The notes under the pieces are model-generated. The model searched no databases and was not told the origin of the DNA. It saw nothing but the letters and a program-made list of their open reading frames with translations. Position numbers and translations under genes: made by a program. Positions 37,579 to 49,990 of a stretch of 64,000 bases of DNA are shown here, piece by piece. This stretch comes from Cymodocea nodosa (Eukaryota > Streptophyta > Magnoliopsida > Alismatales > Cymodoceaceae). The stretch is from contig CM072344.1 in NCBI GenBank assembly GCA_036874045.1, positions 12,744,501-12,808,500 on the forward strand, in the 5' to 3' direction. How positions within the stretch are numbered: position 1 is the stretch's first letter; each line of letters begins with the position of its first letter.

Positions 37579-38864
37579 TGTTAGGAATTTTATTTTAATG
37601 ATAAATGCTTTATTAAAGTTTATAAATAAGTCTAAATAATATTTTCTAAGTATAATAGTCATGTAATTAAATGTTGAGAAGTTATCAAAAAGTTTCATTT
37701 AAAATTTTAGATAGTTAACTTTTGGATAGTTAAAGTTTTCGGATAGTTAGATTTTCAAATAGTTAAACTTTCAGACAGTTAACATTTCGATTTAATCGAA
37801 GAGTTATGTTAAAAACTCATATAATTAAGTTATCTACACATGTGTTTTTAATATTTTAAGTTATCATGTGTTTTTCATATACATTCAGTAATAAAAATCG
37901 AAGAGTTAGATAACTATTCGAGTTTTTATATGCATAGATAGATAACTATTCGAGTTTTATAAAATGACTAATGAACAGATAAGTTTTCCTTGTTCAGTCA
38001 CGTGTTTTGCAAGTGCAAAAACTCAAAGAGTTACAAATAAGTGTTCGAGTTTTTACAAGACTTAAAGGATAAGTGTTCGACTAAATTGACGACTTAGAAG
38101 ATATTCTACAAATCTTTAGGAAGATAAAATTTCGATGAATCTACGAGTGGAAATCGTGGAAATTCAAAATGATAGTGGAGAAAGTGAAAATTTCAAAATG
38201 ATAGTGGAGAAAGTGGAAATTTCAAAATGATAATGGACATAGTGGACATTCAAAAAGATAGTGGAAATTGTGGATAATTTGAATTTGAAATTAGTACATG
38301 GATTATGGATTAAGTGGATGAACATGTTGAACGTGAAGTCAAAGTTTGACTACAAATAGAGAGTACGAGCTACATTACAATAAAGATCCCAATCTCAAAA
38401 ACCAAGTCTAAATATTCAATCCGGATCCCAAACTGAAAAATCAAGTCTAAATATTCATATCTAGAAAAATTCTCTAACATCAAAAAAAGTTTGAAATTCT
38501 AAGCAATTTCAGAAAAGGAGCTGGAAACGCAAGAAGTTTGAAAATTCAACAACTAGAGAAGAAAAGATACAGAAGTTGAACAAAATAAAGGAAAGGAGCT
38601 ACGTGCATAAAGATCAGGTTTTATACAATTCGAAATTAGTTTTGAATAAGGACTTCATTTTCTATTTGAATTGTATATTAGACATTACTGTATTAAAATT
38701 ATCAAGAAGGGAATTGAGCTGAAAAGATATTGTAAATTCTTTCTTTAGAGTTTATAAAGAATAGAATTTTATTTATGAGTGTTTTGTGCTCTTGTTTTAT
38801 CTATTGGTAATTTTAATTACTAAAAACGTAATTCACCCCCCTCTTGTGATACAATGATCCTACA
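37579..38864 (+). mobile_element. 3' LTR of copia B (LTR B2)
   Basis: Starts TGTTAGGAATTTTATTTTAATG directly after a polypurine tract and ends GATCCTACA (1,286 bp). It contains CGGATAGTTAG-like repeats near 37,710-37,790 and imperfect repeats around GGAAATTTCAAAATGATAGTGGA at about 38,155-38,230. It resembles LTR B1 only in part. Confidence 0.88.
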
Positions 38865-39408
38865 CAGAAATAGGAAATTCGAAGGAAAACCACGATTGCA
38901 TGTATCACGTAGGAATTAACTCATGGAATGAAGAAGAAATCACCATCGTTGATATGAATGAAGGAAATTCAACTAATCATTTAAGCAAAAACAGTTACTA
39001 CTGAAAGAAATATAAAAGAAGAAGAGAAAAATAGTGTGAGAGTGGGTGGAGAACCGCACTAATTGTAGGAAGCATTAGAAGTTCCCTGAACCTCCACAAC
39101 ACCACCAAAATCACCAACCATCGAAGGTCTATGAGGACACTTTTCAAATGTCGAGTTGATTCTGAGCCAAACATAGTGACAGACAACCACTGTGAGGAGT
39201 GATCACATCGTAAGAAGGGAAGCCATTTTCACCAAGCACCAACTCATATCTCAAGAGATTGTAAAGCTTCTAGCCTTGGTTTTAGGTTAATGCTAGTATG
39301 CTGAAGAGGAGATCAACTTACAATTCTTGGTTCGCGATTCTATAGGAAGAGGAGGCAAGATTGTAAGTGGTTAAATTTTTAGTGGTGTAATCACGTCGTA
39401 TGTAGTGA
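38865..39408 (+). mobile_element. Internal piece of a gypsy G-type LTR
   Basis: CAGAAATAGGAAATTCGAAGG and the following 540 bp match 7,664-8,240 inside LTR G1 and 39,770-40,240 inside LTR G2. Both LTR ends are missing. It starts where LTR B2 ends and stops where LTR G2 begins. Confidence 0.75.
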
Positions 39409-41003
39409 TGTTTAGAATGAAAAAGTGCATATTATTAACAGTTAAATGATGGTTAATTGCATAATATTTAGCTTATCATATGAGAATTAAGCCATTATGT
39501 TATAATTGCACTATTATATGCTTTAATTGAAGAATCTGCTTAATTTTGGGGAATTAATGTTAATTTAGTACATTTATGAACTGTCGGTAAGTTGCAGGCT
39601 GTGAAATTCTTAAGTATCCAAATTTTCTGATATTTCGAATAGTTATGTTTAAATTGCCGAACAGTTATGTTTAGAAAGAATATTTTATTATTTCTAGATG
39701 TACATGTGTCGAAACTAGAATGAATGTCTTAAGTGAATTTTCGGTAAGTTAGCTATAACTATCCAATCATTCAAGCAGAAGCATTTACTACTGAAGAAAT
39801 ATAAAAGAAAAGAAGAAAAAAAGAAGAAGGTGTGATCGATGGACGTCCAGTGTATATAGAGGAGGAGCACCGAGCTTTCTATAGAAAGTATCGACGATTC
39901 TCCGAAGTATCACACCAACCATCGTATCACCACCATAATCACCAATCATCAGAGGTCTGTGAGGATACTTGCCTGATGTCGAGTCGATTCCGAGCCAAAC
40001 ACAGTGCCTGACAACCACTGTGAGGAGTGATCGCATCGCAAGAAGGGAAGACATTTTCACCAAGCGCCGACTCATATTTCAGGAGATCGTAAAGCTTTTA
40101 GCCTTAGCTTCGGGTTAATGCCTGTATGCTGAAGAGGAGATCATCTTGCAATTCTGGACTCGCGATTCTATAGGGAGAAGAGACAGAATTGTAAGTGGTT
40201 TAATTTTCAGTGGTGTAATCGCGTTGCAAGTAGTGTCGGAAGTATTTACTGTCAAGTGAGATTACTTTACATTTCACCTTTCGCCCATTTCCATGTTCAC
40301 ATCAAAACAAAAATACCAAAAACAATTTATCTTTGTTTGTATGTTGTATTTGAGTGTTGTATTGTTTGTGTTGTATCGTGATTAATGTTATCTGTATCAG
40401 TTTTATGATTGTTTTATGTTAGTTTTAATTTTACAGTTTACTGAAATTGGTTCGTACAAAAGGACTTAAAGATTTTAATGGTGACTGTTTGAATCATCTG
40501 AATGTTAGTATTGCTTAATGATAAATCCAATGTTAAATAGCATTAAAAAGCTTAATTGATGTTATTTACAATCTATGGAATCGCCCAATGGTTGGCTGAA
40601 TTCCTCTGTAAATAGCAGTATTATAAAGAAGAGACAGGCTCGTAGAGTTAACTTAAGTCCACGAGGATAGTCCGTTGAGTTAGCCATAACTCAACAAACT
40701 TAGTCCGTTGAGTTAACTGTAACTCAACAGAGTACTTATTGAATATAAATTTGAATTATTCACAATCAAACATTTCTTAAATTTGTCAGCAATTCCCTAT
40801 GGGATCGACCTGTACTTGCACACTGATACAATAGACACTGTACACTTGCAATTAAAGTACAAATTGGAATTAATATCTAAATTGTATTAAAGGTTGTTTG
40901 TTTACTTTTAAAAGAAAGAATAGGCATAAAGATAAATTAACTAAGTAAAAATAGAAGTAACAAATTCAAGTTTTTCTAGTGTAGTGCTGGGAAAACCCAA
41001 ACA
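39409..41003 (+). mobile_element. Gypsy LTR G2
   Basis: Starts TGTTTAGAATGAAAAAGTGC and ends GAAAACCCAAACA (about 1,595 bp). It has lost a few hundred bp near 39,765 relative to G1, but keeps the 3' part (GGGATCGACCTGTACTTGC block, 40,800-40,820) that G1 lacks. No primer-binding site follows; the protease frame starts at the next base. It contains paired TAACTCAAC / GTTGAGTTA sequences near 40,650-40,735 that could fold into hairpins. Confidence 0.8.
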
Positions 41004-44000
41004 TGCACCATAGAAAATACCATTTTAGAAAGAACATTAATAGACTTAGGTGTAGGTATAAATGTTATGCCAAGTGATATATTTACATCCTTAGGATTAA
41101 AAGGCTTAACTCCTACTAGAACGATTATTCAATTAGGTGATAGAAGTATAAGATACCCTAAAGGTAAAATAGAGGATGTCTTAATTAAAATCAAAAATTT
41201 TATATATCCTATTGATATTGTAATTTTGGATTCCCAACAAATTAAGCATAAAAATAGTGATACATCTTTAATTTTGGGAAGGCCATTTTTAGCAACATCA
41301 GGGGCTGTTATAAATTGTAAAACTGGAGTAATGAAGTTAGCATATGGTAATGAGGATATTCAATTAAATATTTTCAAACCAGAAATGTTTGAGGAGTTAG
41401 AAATGTCCTTACATACCATAGAATTTTTAGAGGATGAATGAGATATGTTAGATGATGTAATTCAAGAAGAATTAAATAGGCAAATCAATTCTGAAACTTT
41501 AGAAGAAAGTGAAAGCATAAATATAGAAGGAGATCAGGAAGAAATTAATTTAAAAAATGATGATGTTCAATTAGGAGCTCTAGCTTCTGATAGGCAGCAT
41601 TTAGAATTAAAACCTTTACCTCCTGAATTAACCTATATATTTCTGGAAGATAAACGAACCTGTCCAATCATTATTGCTTCAAATTTAAAAGAGTATCAAA
41701 TAGCTAAATTAAAAGATGTAGTAAAAAGTTATAAAGAAGCAATAGGATGGACTATGATTGATATAAAAGGGTTAAGTTCAACTTTATGCTGTCACCACAT
41801 ATATTTAGAAGAGAATGTTAAACCTGTTAGAATTCCTAAGAGGAGATTAAATCCAAACCTTAAAGAAGTAGTCAGGAAGGAAATAGTTAAATGGTTAGAT
41901 AATGATATAATTTATCCGATTTCTGATAGCTCATGGGTTAGTCTAATCCATGTAGTTCCCAAGAAATCAAGATTAATAGTTATTAAGAATGAAAGTCAAG
42001 ACTTGATACCTACTAGAATTCAATCAGGCTGGAGAGTATTTATAGACTATAGAAAGCTGAATGCTGTGACTAGAAAAGATCATTTTCCCTTACCTTTTAT
42101 AGATCAAATGCTAGAAAGATTAGCAGGGCAAGAATATTTTTGTTTCCTAGACGGGTATTCAGGGTATAATCAAATTCCAATAGCATTAGAGGATCAAGAG
42201 AAAACAACTTTCACTTGTCTTAATGGAACTTATGCTTTTAAAAGAATGCCATTCGGATTATGCAATGCGCTAGCTACCTTTCAAAGGTGTGTGTAGGGCA
42301 TATTTACTGGAATGATTGAAGATTTTTTAGAAATATTTATGGATGATTTTACTGTATATGGCATCTCATATGAAGTGTGTTTAAGCAATTTAGACCAAAT
42401 ATTAAAACGTTATGTGGAAAAAAATCTGGTTTTAAATTGGGAAAAATGTCACTTCATGGTTAAACAAGGAATAGTCTTAGGGCATGTTGTTTCTAATAAA
42501 GGGTTGGAAGTAGATAAAGCTAAAATAGAAGTAATTTGTAATCTACCAAAACCTAAATCAATAAAAGATATTAGATCATTTCTAGGACATGCTGGTTTTT
42601 ATAGAAGATTTATTAAAGACTTTAGCAAGATAGCTAGACCTTTAACTAATCTATTAAAAGATGTTCCATTTAACTTTGATAAAAATTGCAAGGAAGCATT
42701 TTTCAGACTTAAGACTAGCTTAATTTCAACTCCTATAATTCAAGTACCTAATTGGAACCATCCATTTGAATTAATGTGCAATGCTTCTGATTTTGCTGTA
42801 GGAGCAGTGTTAGGACAAAAGATAGAAAAATCTCCTAGAGTGATTTATTATGCAAGCAAAACCTTAAATGATGCTCAAGTTAATTACACAACTACTGAAA
42901 AAAAATTATTAGCTGTTGTGTTTGCTTTAGAAAAGTTTAGATCATATCTGATTGGAGCTAAAGTAATAGTATACACGGATCATTCAACTCTAAAACATCT
43001 AATAAAGAAAAAAGAAACTAAACCTAGATTGATCCGATGGATATTATTATTGCAAGAATTTGATTTAGAAATTAAAGATAAAAAAGGTTGTGAGAATGTA
43101 GTAGCAGATCATTTATCAAGATTACAAATAGAAAAATCAAATATTGAAATTAAGGATAATTTTCCTAATGAACAATTAATGACCATCAACACAATGTCTT
43201 GGTATGCAAACATAGTTAATTACTTAGTTACTGGTTTAACACCTAAGGATTGGAATAGACAAGATAAGAAATTGTTTTTCTCAAGAGTAAAATATTACTA
43301 TTGGGAAGACCCATACTTATTTAAGAAATGTCCTGATCTGGTTTTAAGGAGGTGTGTTCCAGAAACTGAATATTCAAGCATATTGTCTTTCTGTCATGAC
43401 CAAGCTTGTGGAGGACATTTTGGTTCAGGGAAAACTGTTGCAAAAATTCTACAATGTGGGTTTTATTGGTCAACACTATTCAAAGATGCTCATAAATATT
43501 GCTTAAGTTGTTTAAGATGTCAACAAATAGGAAGAATATCAAAGAGGAATATAATGCCTCTTAATCCTATCGTTGAGGTTGAAATCTTTGATGTGTGGGG
43601 AATAGATTTTATGGGTCCATTTTCTATGTCTAATCAATTTAATTACATATTGTTAGGGGTGGATTATGTATCAAAATGGATAGAAGCTATTCCTACAAAA
43701 ACTAATGATAACAAAGTGGTAATTCAATTTATAAGAACAACTATATTTGCCAGATTTGGAATACCTAAAGCTATTATCAATGATAAAGGAACTCATTTAT
43801 GTAATAGAAGTTTGAAGCCTTAATGAAGAAGTATGGAGTAAACCACAGAATTGCAACATCATATCATCTGCAAACAAGTGGACAAGTAGAAAGTGCAAAC
43901 AAATAAATTAAATTAATCTTGGAAAAAGTAGTAAATCCTACTAGGACAGATTGGTCTAATAGATTGATAGATGCACTTTGGGCTTATAGAACTGCTTATA

Positions 44001-44494
44001 AAACGAGCTTAGGTATATCACCTTTTAGGCTAGTATATGGAAAAGTTGTCATTTACCTACTGAAATAGAACATAAAGCTTATTGGGCATTAAAAACTCTG
44101 AACACTAATTTAAATCAAGCTGCTGAAAATAGGAAAATGCAACTAATTGAATTAGAAGAATTTAGAAATGAAGCTTATTCGAAGTAAGAGAAAAAGAAAA
44201 AATTAAATTTTGGCATGATAGAAAAATTATTCCTAAAAGCTTTGAAATAGGACAAGAAGTATATCTTTATATAGCTAAACTCCATAACCATCCAGGAAAA
44301 TTGAAATCTAGATGGGCAGGACCTTACATAGTTTGAAATGTTTATCCTTTGGAGCTATTGAAATTGAAAATCCTAAAAATCAGAATATATTTAAAGTAAA
44401 TGGACAAAGACTTAAACCTATTCTGAAAACACCAAAAAGCTCCTTTAGAATTATAGAAGAAGTTAGAGTAGAGGACTACTCGAGCTTTACTTAG
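41004..44494 (+). pseudogene. Ty3/gypsy (Athila-like) pol: protease, RT, RNase H, integrase
   Basis: Protease opens CTIENTILERTLIDLGVG (the usual DLGAS altered) with LILGRPFLATSGA. RT contains WRVFIDYRKLNAVTRKDHFPLPFID and FMDD at 42,336-42,347. RNase H reads [17 protein letters not shown], with Asn at 42,780-42,782 in place of the usual catalytic Asp. Integrase has the zinc-binding His/Cys set ([11 protein letters not shown] ... CLSCLRC), the core WGIDFMGPF, and GQVESANK. The C-terminus (RWAGPYIV to VNGQRLKP) ends at 44,494. The first 940 codons stay in frame with only two stops (41,439 and 42,294). Frameshifts follow near 43,812 and 44,045, with further stops. Gag and primer-binding site are absent upstream. 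Confidence 0.92.
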
Positions 44495-45088
44495 TAAGAA
44501 ATCAGTTTTTATGTTTATATATATATATAAAATAATAATATTAAAAATATATATATAACATAAAAATAGTTGCAGTTCAACCAACTAGATCCATCGGTAT
44601 GACCGGAACATTAAAAAAATTGTATTAATTTTCAAAAAAAATAATGGTTTTACCGAAACATAGTATCGATTCAATTGAAAGAAAAATAAAAAAATAAAAA
44701 ATATTTAGGTCTGACTGAAACATAGTATCGGTTAAACCGGTAAAAAAACAGAAAAACTATTCTCTGTAATATTATTATTATTATATTTGCTTGTACGGGA
44801 AGTCCGTTGAGTTACGCTTAAACCAACGAGCTTACTCCGTTGAGTCTTGAGTTAGTCAACGAGCTTATTCCGTTGAGTTATAGTTAACTCAACGGAGTAC
44901 TGTAGTTGAGACCGTGGATAAAATAGTAATAGTTGGTTCGGGAAATGACCCGATTACCAGCCTAAACTTAGGGCTTATTTAAACTAAAACCTAGGGTTTT
45001 GGGGGCATTATCCAGCAAATCATTTAGAACCTAGAACAATAGAAATCAGAGCGATTCCATGCTGTTGTGTAACTCCACGATGAGAAAG
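44495..45088 (+). other. Gypsy spacer between pol and ORF3
   Basis: Holds an AT-rich run (44,515-44,570) and three sequences of the type TAGTATCGGTTAAACCGG (44,590-44,745) that recall the satellite at 50,853. Repeated GTCCGTTGAGTTA / TAACTCAACGGAGTA motifs lie at 44,805-44,905. No open frame. Confidence 0.5.
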
Positions 45089-46374
45089 ATGACGCCTAAA
45101 TTCTAGGAAGATGCTTTTGATACATCAGAATTTTTGAAGGAATCAGAAGAGTGGCACACGCGACAAAAGAAACAGAAATTAGGGCAGAAACTGAATTGCC
45201 CGTGACTCCATCCCAATCTATTATAGAATCAGAAAGAACAGTAACATAACAGATTAGTAGTCAGGAGGAAGAAGAAAGAGCAGAAAATGAAGAGGCTGAA
45301 AGAAGCCATTTGGACAAAAATAATTTCATAGATTCCACTAAAGAGCAAGAAACTCTTCAGCAAATTATGGAAAGAATTCAAGACAGAGTGGAGAGTTTTG
45401 CCGGCTCACCACCATAGATAGAAGCAAAAGGAAAAATCCAGAAATCTAAAGAGAATGTCCAAATGCAGCCTATGCTAGAGGAAGATCAAGAACAAACCCC
45501 TTAGGAGCAACAAAGTCACCTTCCTGACCCGACTGAAACAACAATTTTGAATGAAGTACATTTTTGTAGTCAGGAAGCTTATACCAAATACCAAGAAATA
45601 AGGGGTTATGATATCATTTACAGTAGACTAGTAAATTGGGATGGAATGCAAGAAATCAAAGAATTATTTGAATTCCAAGGTCTACTGCAATTTATATCTC
45701 AAGAAAGAGGGCATGCAGCATATGAAAATTTAGTGCCCTGTTTCTATGCAAATTTGAGAGAAAGAGAAGGAGGATTAATTTCAAACGTGGAGGAAGTTGA
45801 TGTACAGATAACACTAGAGCTTCTCCACAACATATTTGGTTTAAAGAATGAAGGAATAAAAATTTTGGAAGATACAACTGTAGTTGAATGGACTGAGCAG
45901 CAAATTAAGGATTGTTTAGCTATCAATCCTCGTGTGTCATTATTAAACAGATTGAAGCATTTAAATGGTAAAGCACACATGGTAGCTAACATTCTGATTA
46001 AGAATGTCTATCAACGACAGGGCCATGACATAGAATTAAGTCAATTTGTCAAATGGGCCACGTATGTAGTTGTAAATAAGATCCAAATAAATTGGTCTGC
46101 AGTTTTTATCTCCAAGCTGAAAATAGTGAAGAAGAAATTATTTTATAGAGATTTAATTCCACTACTGATGGTGGACTGTATTGATTTCACGAAATGGACA
46201 TAAAAAAGGATCAGATCTAGAACCATTTCAATGAAAGAATACAGAAATTTTGTAGCTGCAGAACTAGCTGTACCTTCTCGAGAAATTACAGGAGTTGTAG
46301 AGAGGATTAATCAATTAGAACTTCAATTAGAAAAACTCTAGAAGGAAGTAGATGAACTTAGGCATAAAGATTAA
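45089..46374 (+). pseudogene. ORF3 of the gypsy element, 'putative plant transposon' domain
   Basis: Starts near the ATG at 45,089 with an acidic Glu/Gln-rich region (to about 45,540), then the conserved core in a 219-codon open frame (45,547-46,203). The core reads FCSQEAYTKYQEIRGYD, LFEFQGLLQFISQ, CFYANLREREGGL and ITLELLHNIFGLKNEGIK. A leucine-heptad-like helix (ITGVVERINQLELQLEKL) closes it and the stop is at 46,372-46,374. Stops at 45,104 and others, plus a frameshift near 45,190, break it. The core resembles the ORF3 proteins of copia A and B closely enough to call common origin. Function is unknown. Confidence 0.78.
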
Positions 46375-47474
46375 ATTGTATTGTTCGTCTACTTGTGTAA
46401 AATTGTATGAAATTGTATGGTGTACTTGTAATGTAATTGATTCATATTAATGAATATAATTTTTTAGATGCAATTTTCATACGTGTTTGGATGTGAAATG
46501 AATGGAATTTATTGAATATTATGTAAGTTGTGGAACTTTATGAATGAATATGTAACAGATTTACAATTTGCTGAATGACAGGAAAACTACTTAAAAATTT
46601 CTACATGTTATAAGGTAAAATGTAAATTCTGCATAACATAAAATGACCTGCAAGTTAAATCTTTATATAATGCTCAGATTTAAACGTATTTTAATTAGAA
46701 TGATGCATTGATGACATAGATTTAACTTTATGTCAATTAGCAGAATAAACAAAGAAAAATAAGAACAAAGAGGAACTTACGAGAGTAAAACTTAGTTGTT
46801 GCTAAGTGTTAACTCAACGAACTTAGTCCGTTGAGTTAACCGTAACTCCACGAGGTCAGTAATATAATATAAGGTCACTTCGTTAAGTTATCTGTAACTC
46901 AACGAAGTTATTCTATGGAGTTCGCAATAGTAACCAACTGTATTCTGTTGAGTTTTCTGTAACTCAACGATGTTAGTTCGTGGATTAAGCAGAACGGTTA
47001 TTCTTTTAACCATGAACGAAACTTCGTCGGTTTAGCAGTTACCAAAATTTGAAATTAGTAGTGGTACACATACTCATATAAACAGGAACCATGATGCACG
47101 TTGCAAGACACGTTCTTGCAACGAGATTTATTCATTTTATGGATGCGCAGTATATATATGAAACAAAATGTAATTTACGAGTTACCAGTACTTTTAAAAG
47201 AAAGGAGAAAGCGTTGGAGGAACTGGAAGGAGAAGCAGCTGATTCAACTTCATCCGACAACAAATATTTATAGAATGGAAAGCTTCAGACTAGTATGTAA
47301 TTAATTTGCTATTTATTTATGAGCACATGGACTCGTTCTCCTAGCACTAAACAATTAGTAAGAACACCTACCTAGGAATTTTCATTGTAGAGGAGTACTG
47401 AAAAATTTTCTGAACTAAACTTTAACAAAATTCTTTGGGGCATAGCTAACCTTTCTTTAAAAGATAACGTAGAG
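46375..47474 (+). other. Gypsy spacer upstream of gag
   Basis: Four TAACTCAACGAA / CCGTTGAGTTA motifs lie at 46,808-46,985, then short open frames at 47,091-47,304 of unclear meaning (possible gag leader). No LTR remnant was seen, although one would be expected between an ORF3 and a gag. Confidence 0.45.
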
Positions 47475-48661
47475 ATGGCTGCTTCAGTAGAAAAACCACT
47501 AGGAGAAATTCTGTATCCTGAATTAATTGATGAACCTTCATGTATTCGATTGCCAAACTTTGAGGGAGATAGGTTTGAACAGAAACCTAATTACATTAGT
47601 TAATTGCCACATTTTCATGGATTAGAAAGAGAGGATGCCTATTATTTCCTTAGAGAATTTAACGAAGTTTGTCAAATGATGAAATTGCCGAACATGAGTG
47701 TAGATGCTATTAAACTTAGATATATCCATTTTTCTTTAAAAGATACAGCTAAGAGATGGTTATATACTCTATCGCCTGATTCAATTTCTACATGGACTTA
47801 ATTTTGCTCTATTTTTCTGGAAAAATATTATCCAACACATCAAACGATTAAAAAGAAGAAAGAAATATTAATGTGTAGCCAAAAAAGGGTGAATCATTCT
47901 GGAAATATTTTGAAAGATTTAAAGATTTACTAACAAAATGTCCACATCATGCAATGAGTAAAGCACAATTAATAGGTATAATTTATGAAGGCATAGATGT
48001 TTCAACGAAATCTTTATTAGAATCTACTTGTCAAAATGGATTTTTAAAATTATGTAGTGAAGAAGCATGGGCATATTTAGAAAACTTTGCAAAAAGAACT
48101 ACATAGTGGAAAAATTCGGCTGAAGCTATTGCAGATAAAAGAATATTGCCAAGAGGAATGCATGAAATAGATTCCAATACTATGCTTGAGGTGAAATTAA
48201 ATGAATTAACAAAGAAAATAGAAGAGTTATCATTAAATCAAAAGCTAGCGGAAAAGAATGCGAACATAAATGACTTAGATATTATTTATGCTAGAAACTA
48301 GAGAGATAACTTGGGAAATTCTTATAATCCTAATTGGAGAAATCACCCGAATTTATCTTGGAGAAACAACAATTTCCAGGGAGGAGAAAATATAAATGAG
48401 AAAAACATAAGTTATGAAGTATTAATTGAACAAAGAGCTAGAATAGAGAAATTAGAAAATATAATCCAACAAGTAAACAATCGTCTAGAATTTATATTTG
48501 AAAATGTTGCAATTCAAAATCAGAATAGAAATATATCACTTAGACAAAAGGAACCAATGGAAGTTAGACCTACTAGAGGATTGCCAATACAAGCTATACC
48601 TAATCCTATCAATAGAACGGTTAATGAAATTGATGCCTCTTTTGGGAGGGCAGCTGAATAA
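47475..48661 (+). pseudogene. Ty3/gypsy (Athila-like) gag
   Basis: The ATG at 47,475 gives MAASVEKPLGEILYPELIDE, then FHGLEREDAYYFLREFNEVC and HFSLKDTAKRWLYTLSPDSI, the core of the retrotransposon gag family. After a frameshift near 47,880 follow FWKYFERFKDLLTKCPHH and LLESTCQNG. Later come GNSYNPNWRNHPNLSWRNN, a signature of Athila-group gag, and LPIQAIPNP near the end. Stops lie at 47,602, 47,799, about 48,105 and 48,300. It should precede protease but here lies downstream of pol and ORF3 and is followed by an F-box gene. Confidence 0.85.
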
Positions 48662-48851
48662 AGCAGCATATCTGAAGCAACTATCTGTATGTATATATGA
48701 TTGTTATTTTTAGTTAATAGTATCGTAGAGTTAATTTTTAACTCAACGAACTTAGTCCGTTGAGTTATGCCTTAACTCCACGAGGGTGTGCAGTAGTTAG
48801 GTTAATTTTTGTCTCTGCTAAATTTTTGTTTGTGTTATACAGAATCGACAA

Positions 48852-49990
48852 ATGGAATTGATGCAATTACCGTTGGATGCACTAAGAGAAGTATTAAGTA
48901 ACTTGTCAGCTAAAGATCTGTGCAGGCTATATTGTGTATCAAAGGAAATTAAAGATTGTATTGAAGAAAAGTATTTTTAGGGACTACAAGCTGCAAAAAT
49001 GACTAAGATTAAAGATGGATTCAAATGGAGGTCATTTAATCGCAGTTCATATACCCATGAATATCTGGCTATGAAAGAAACTACTGGAATTCCACCCAAT
49101 GCATTAGAAGATATAAATCATATTATGGGTATAGATGAAGGATTAATCATATACAAGACGAGACAAAGTATGCAAGTTTAATATTACCTGATATTTTTAT
49201 AATAAATCCTATAACAGGAGAAGAATGGAATATAGGAAGACCTAATAGATTTGAAGCACCAACTGTAAATTGTGGGTCAGCTTTAATATTTTCTGATAAA
49301 AATTCTGCAATTCCTGAAAAATTATGTTATTGGAGACCTACAAGAAATTGGGGTGAAGATTTACGCTTAAGTGTGTATAATTTTCTAAACAGATCTTAGA
49401 ATGAAAATATTATGATATATCTAGGACAGAAATCATTAATTAACCAAACACATGTCATACTTGATGGATATATATATCTAGTCACGGAGATATCATTAGC
49501 ATATGGATCTGATTTATACATAGTGAGCATAGACAGTTATGATGAATATATAGAAATTTTACCTATACCGAGTGAAATAGCTGAACCACCATCTGCAGAA
49601 TTTAATGAAATTCAAATAGGAATGTGGTATAATGAAGAAGATGATCCTACTTTATGTCTGATAAGATGGTGGGATGAATTGATGAAATTTCAAATATGGA
49701 TTATGGAAGACATAAATGAATGGAAGTGGGAAGAGGAGTATATTGAAATAGATGTAGAAATAGAAACTGCTACATTACCTTGGAACCAAAAAGGATCCAT
49801 TTCTGCATTACATATCGTTAATGGTAATACACTCGTATTTGGAATTTATAATATATTGCATGTTTACAAATTAAGAAGGAACAAGAACTGCATTAAAACA
49901 GAATTAATAGCAAGAAAAACTATGCCTAAAAAGTTTGCTTGGACTGATACATTTATTCCATTTGTTTCTACTTTTCAATCATGTTCTTAA
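48852..49990 (+). pseudogene. F-box protein gene copy 1, inside gypsy element
   Basis: The ATG at 48,852 opens MELMQLPLDALREVLSNLSA, followed by KDLCRLYCVSKEIKD, a clear F-box (the segment that binds SKP1 in SCF ubiquitin ligases). The remainder, about 330 residues, resembles an F-box-associated domain: INPITGEEWNIGRPNRF, LDGYIYLVTE, and a long Glu/Trp-rich part ending with SISALHIVNGNTLVFG and TMPKKFAWTDTFIPF. Breaks: TAG at about 48,978, a frameshift near 49,165, and TAG at 49,397 where copy 2 has Trp. No intron is seen. It follows gypsy gag by 190 bp. The substrate is unknown; a host gene captured by the element is the simplest reading. Confidence 0.78.

Noticed and set aside
3350-38864. 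LTR B1 and LTR B2 as the two LTRs of one insertion
   Set aside because: They belong to one family but differ too much by eye to be the ends of the same recent element; kept only as a remote possibility.
39400-41008. LTR G2 as a clean solo insertion
   Set aside because: The 5 bp before the LTR (AGTGA) and after it (TGCAC) do not match, so no target duplication supports it.
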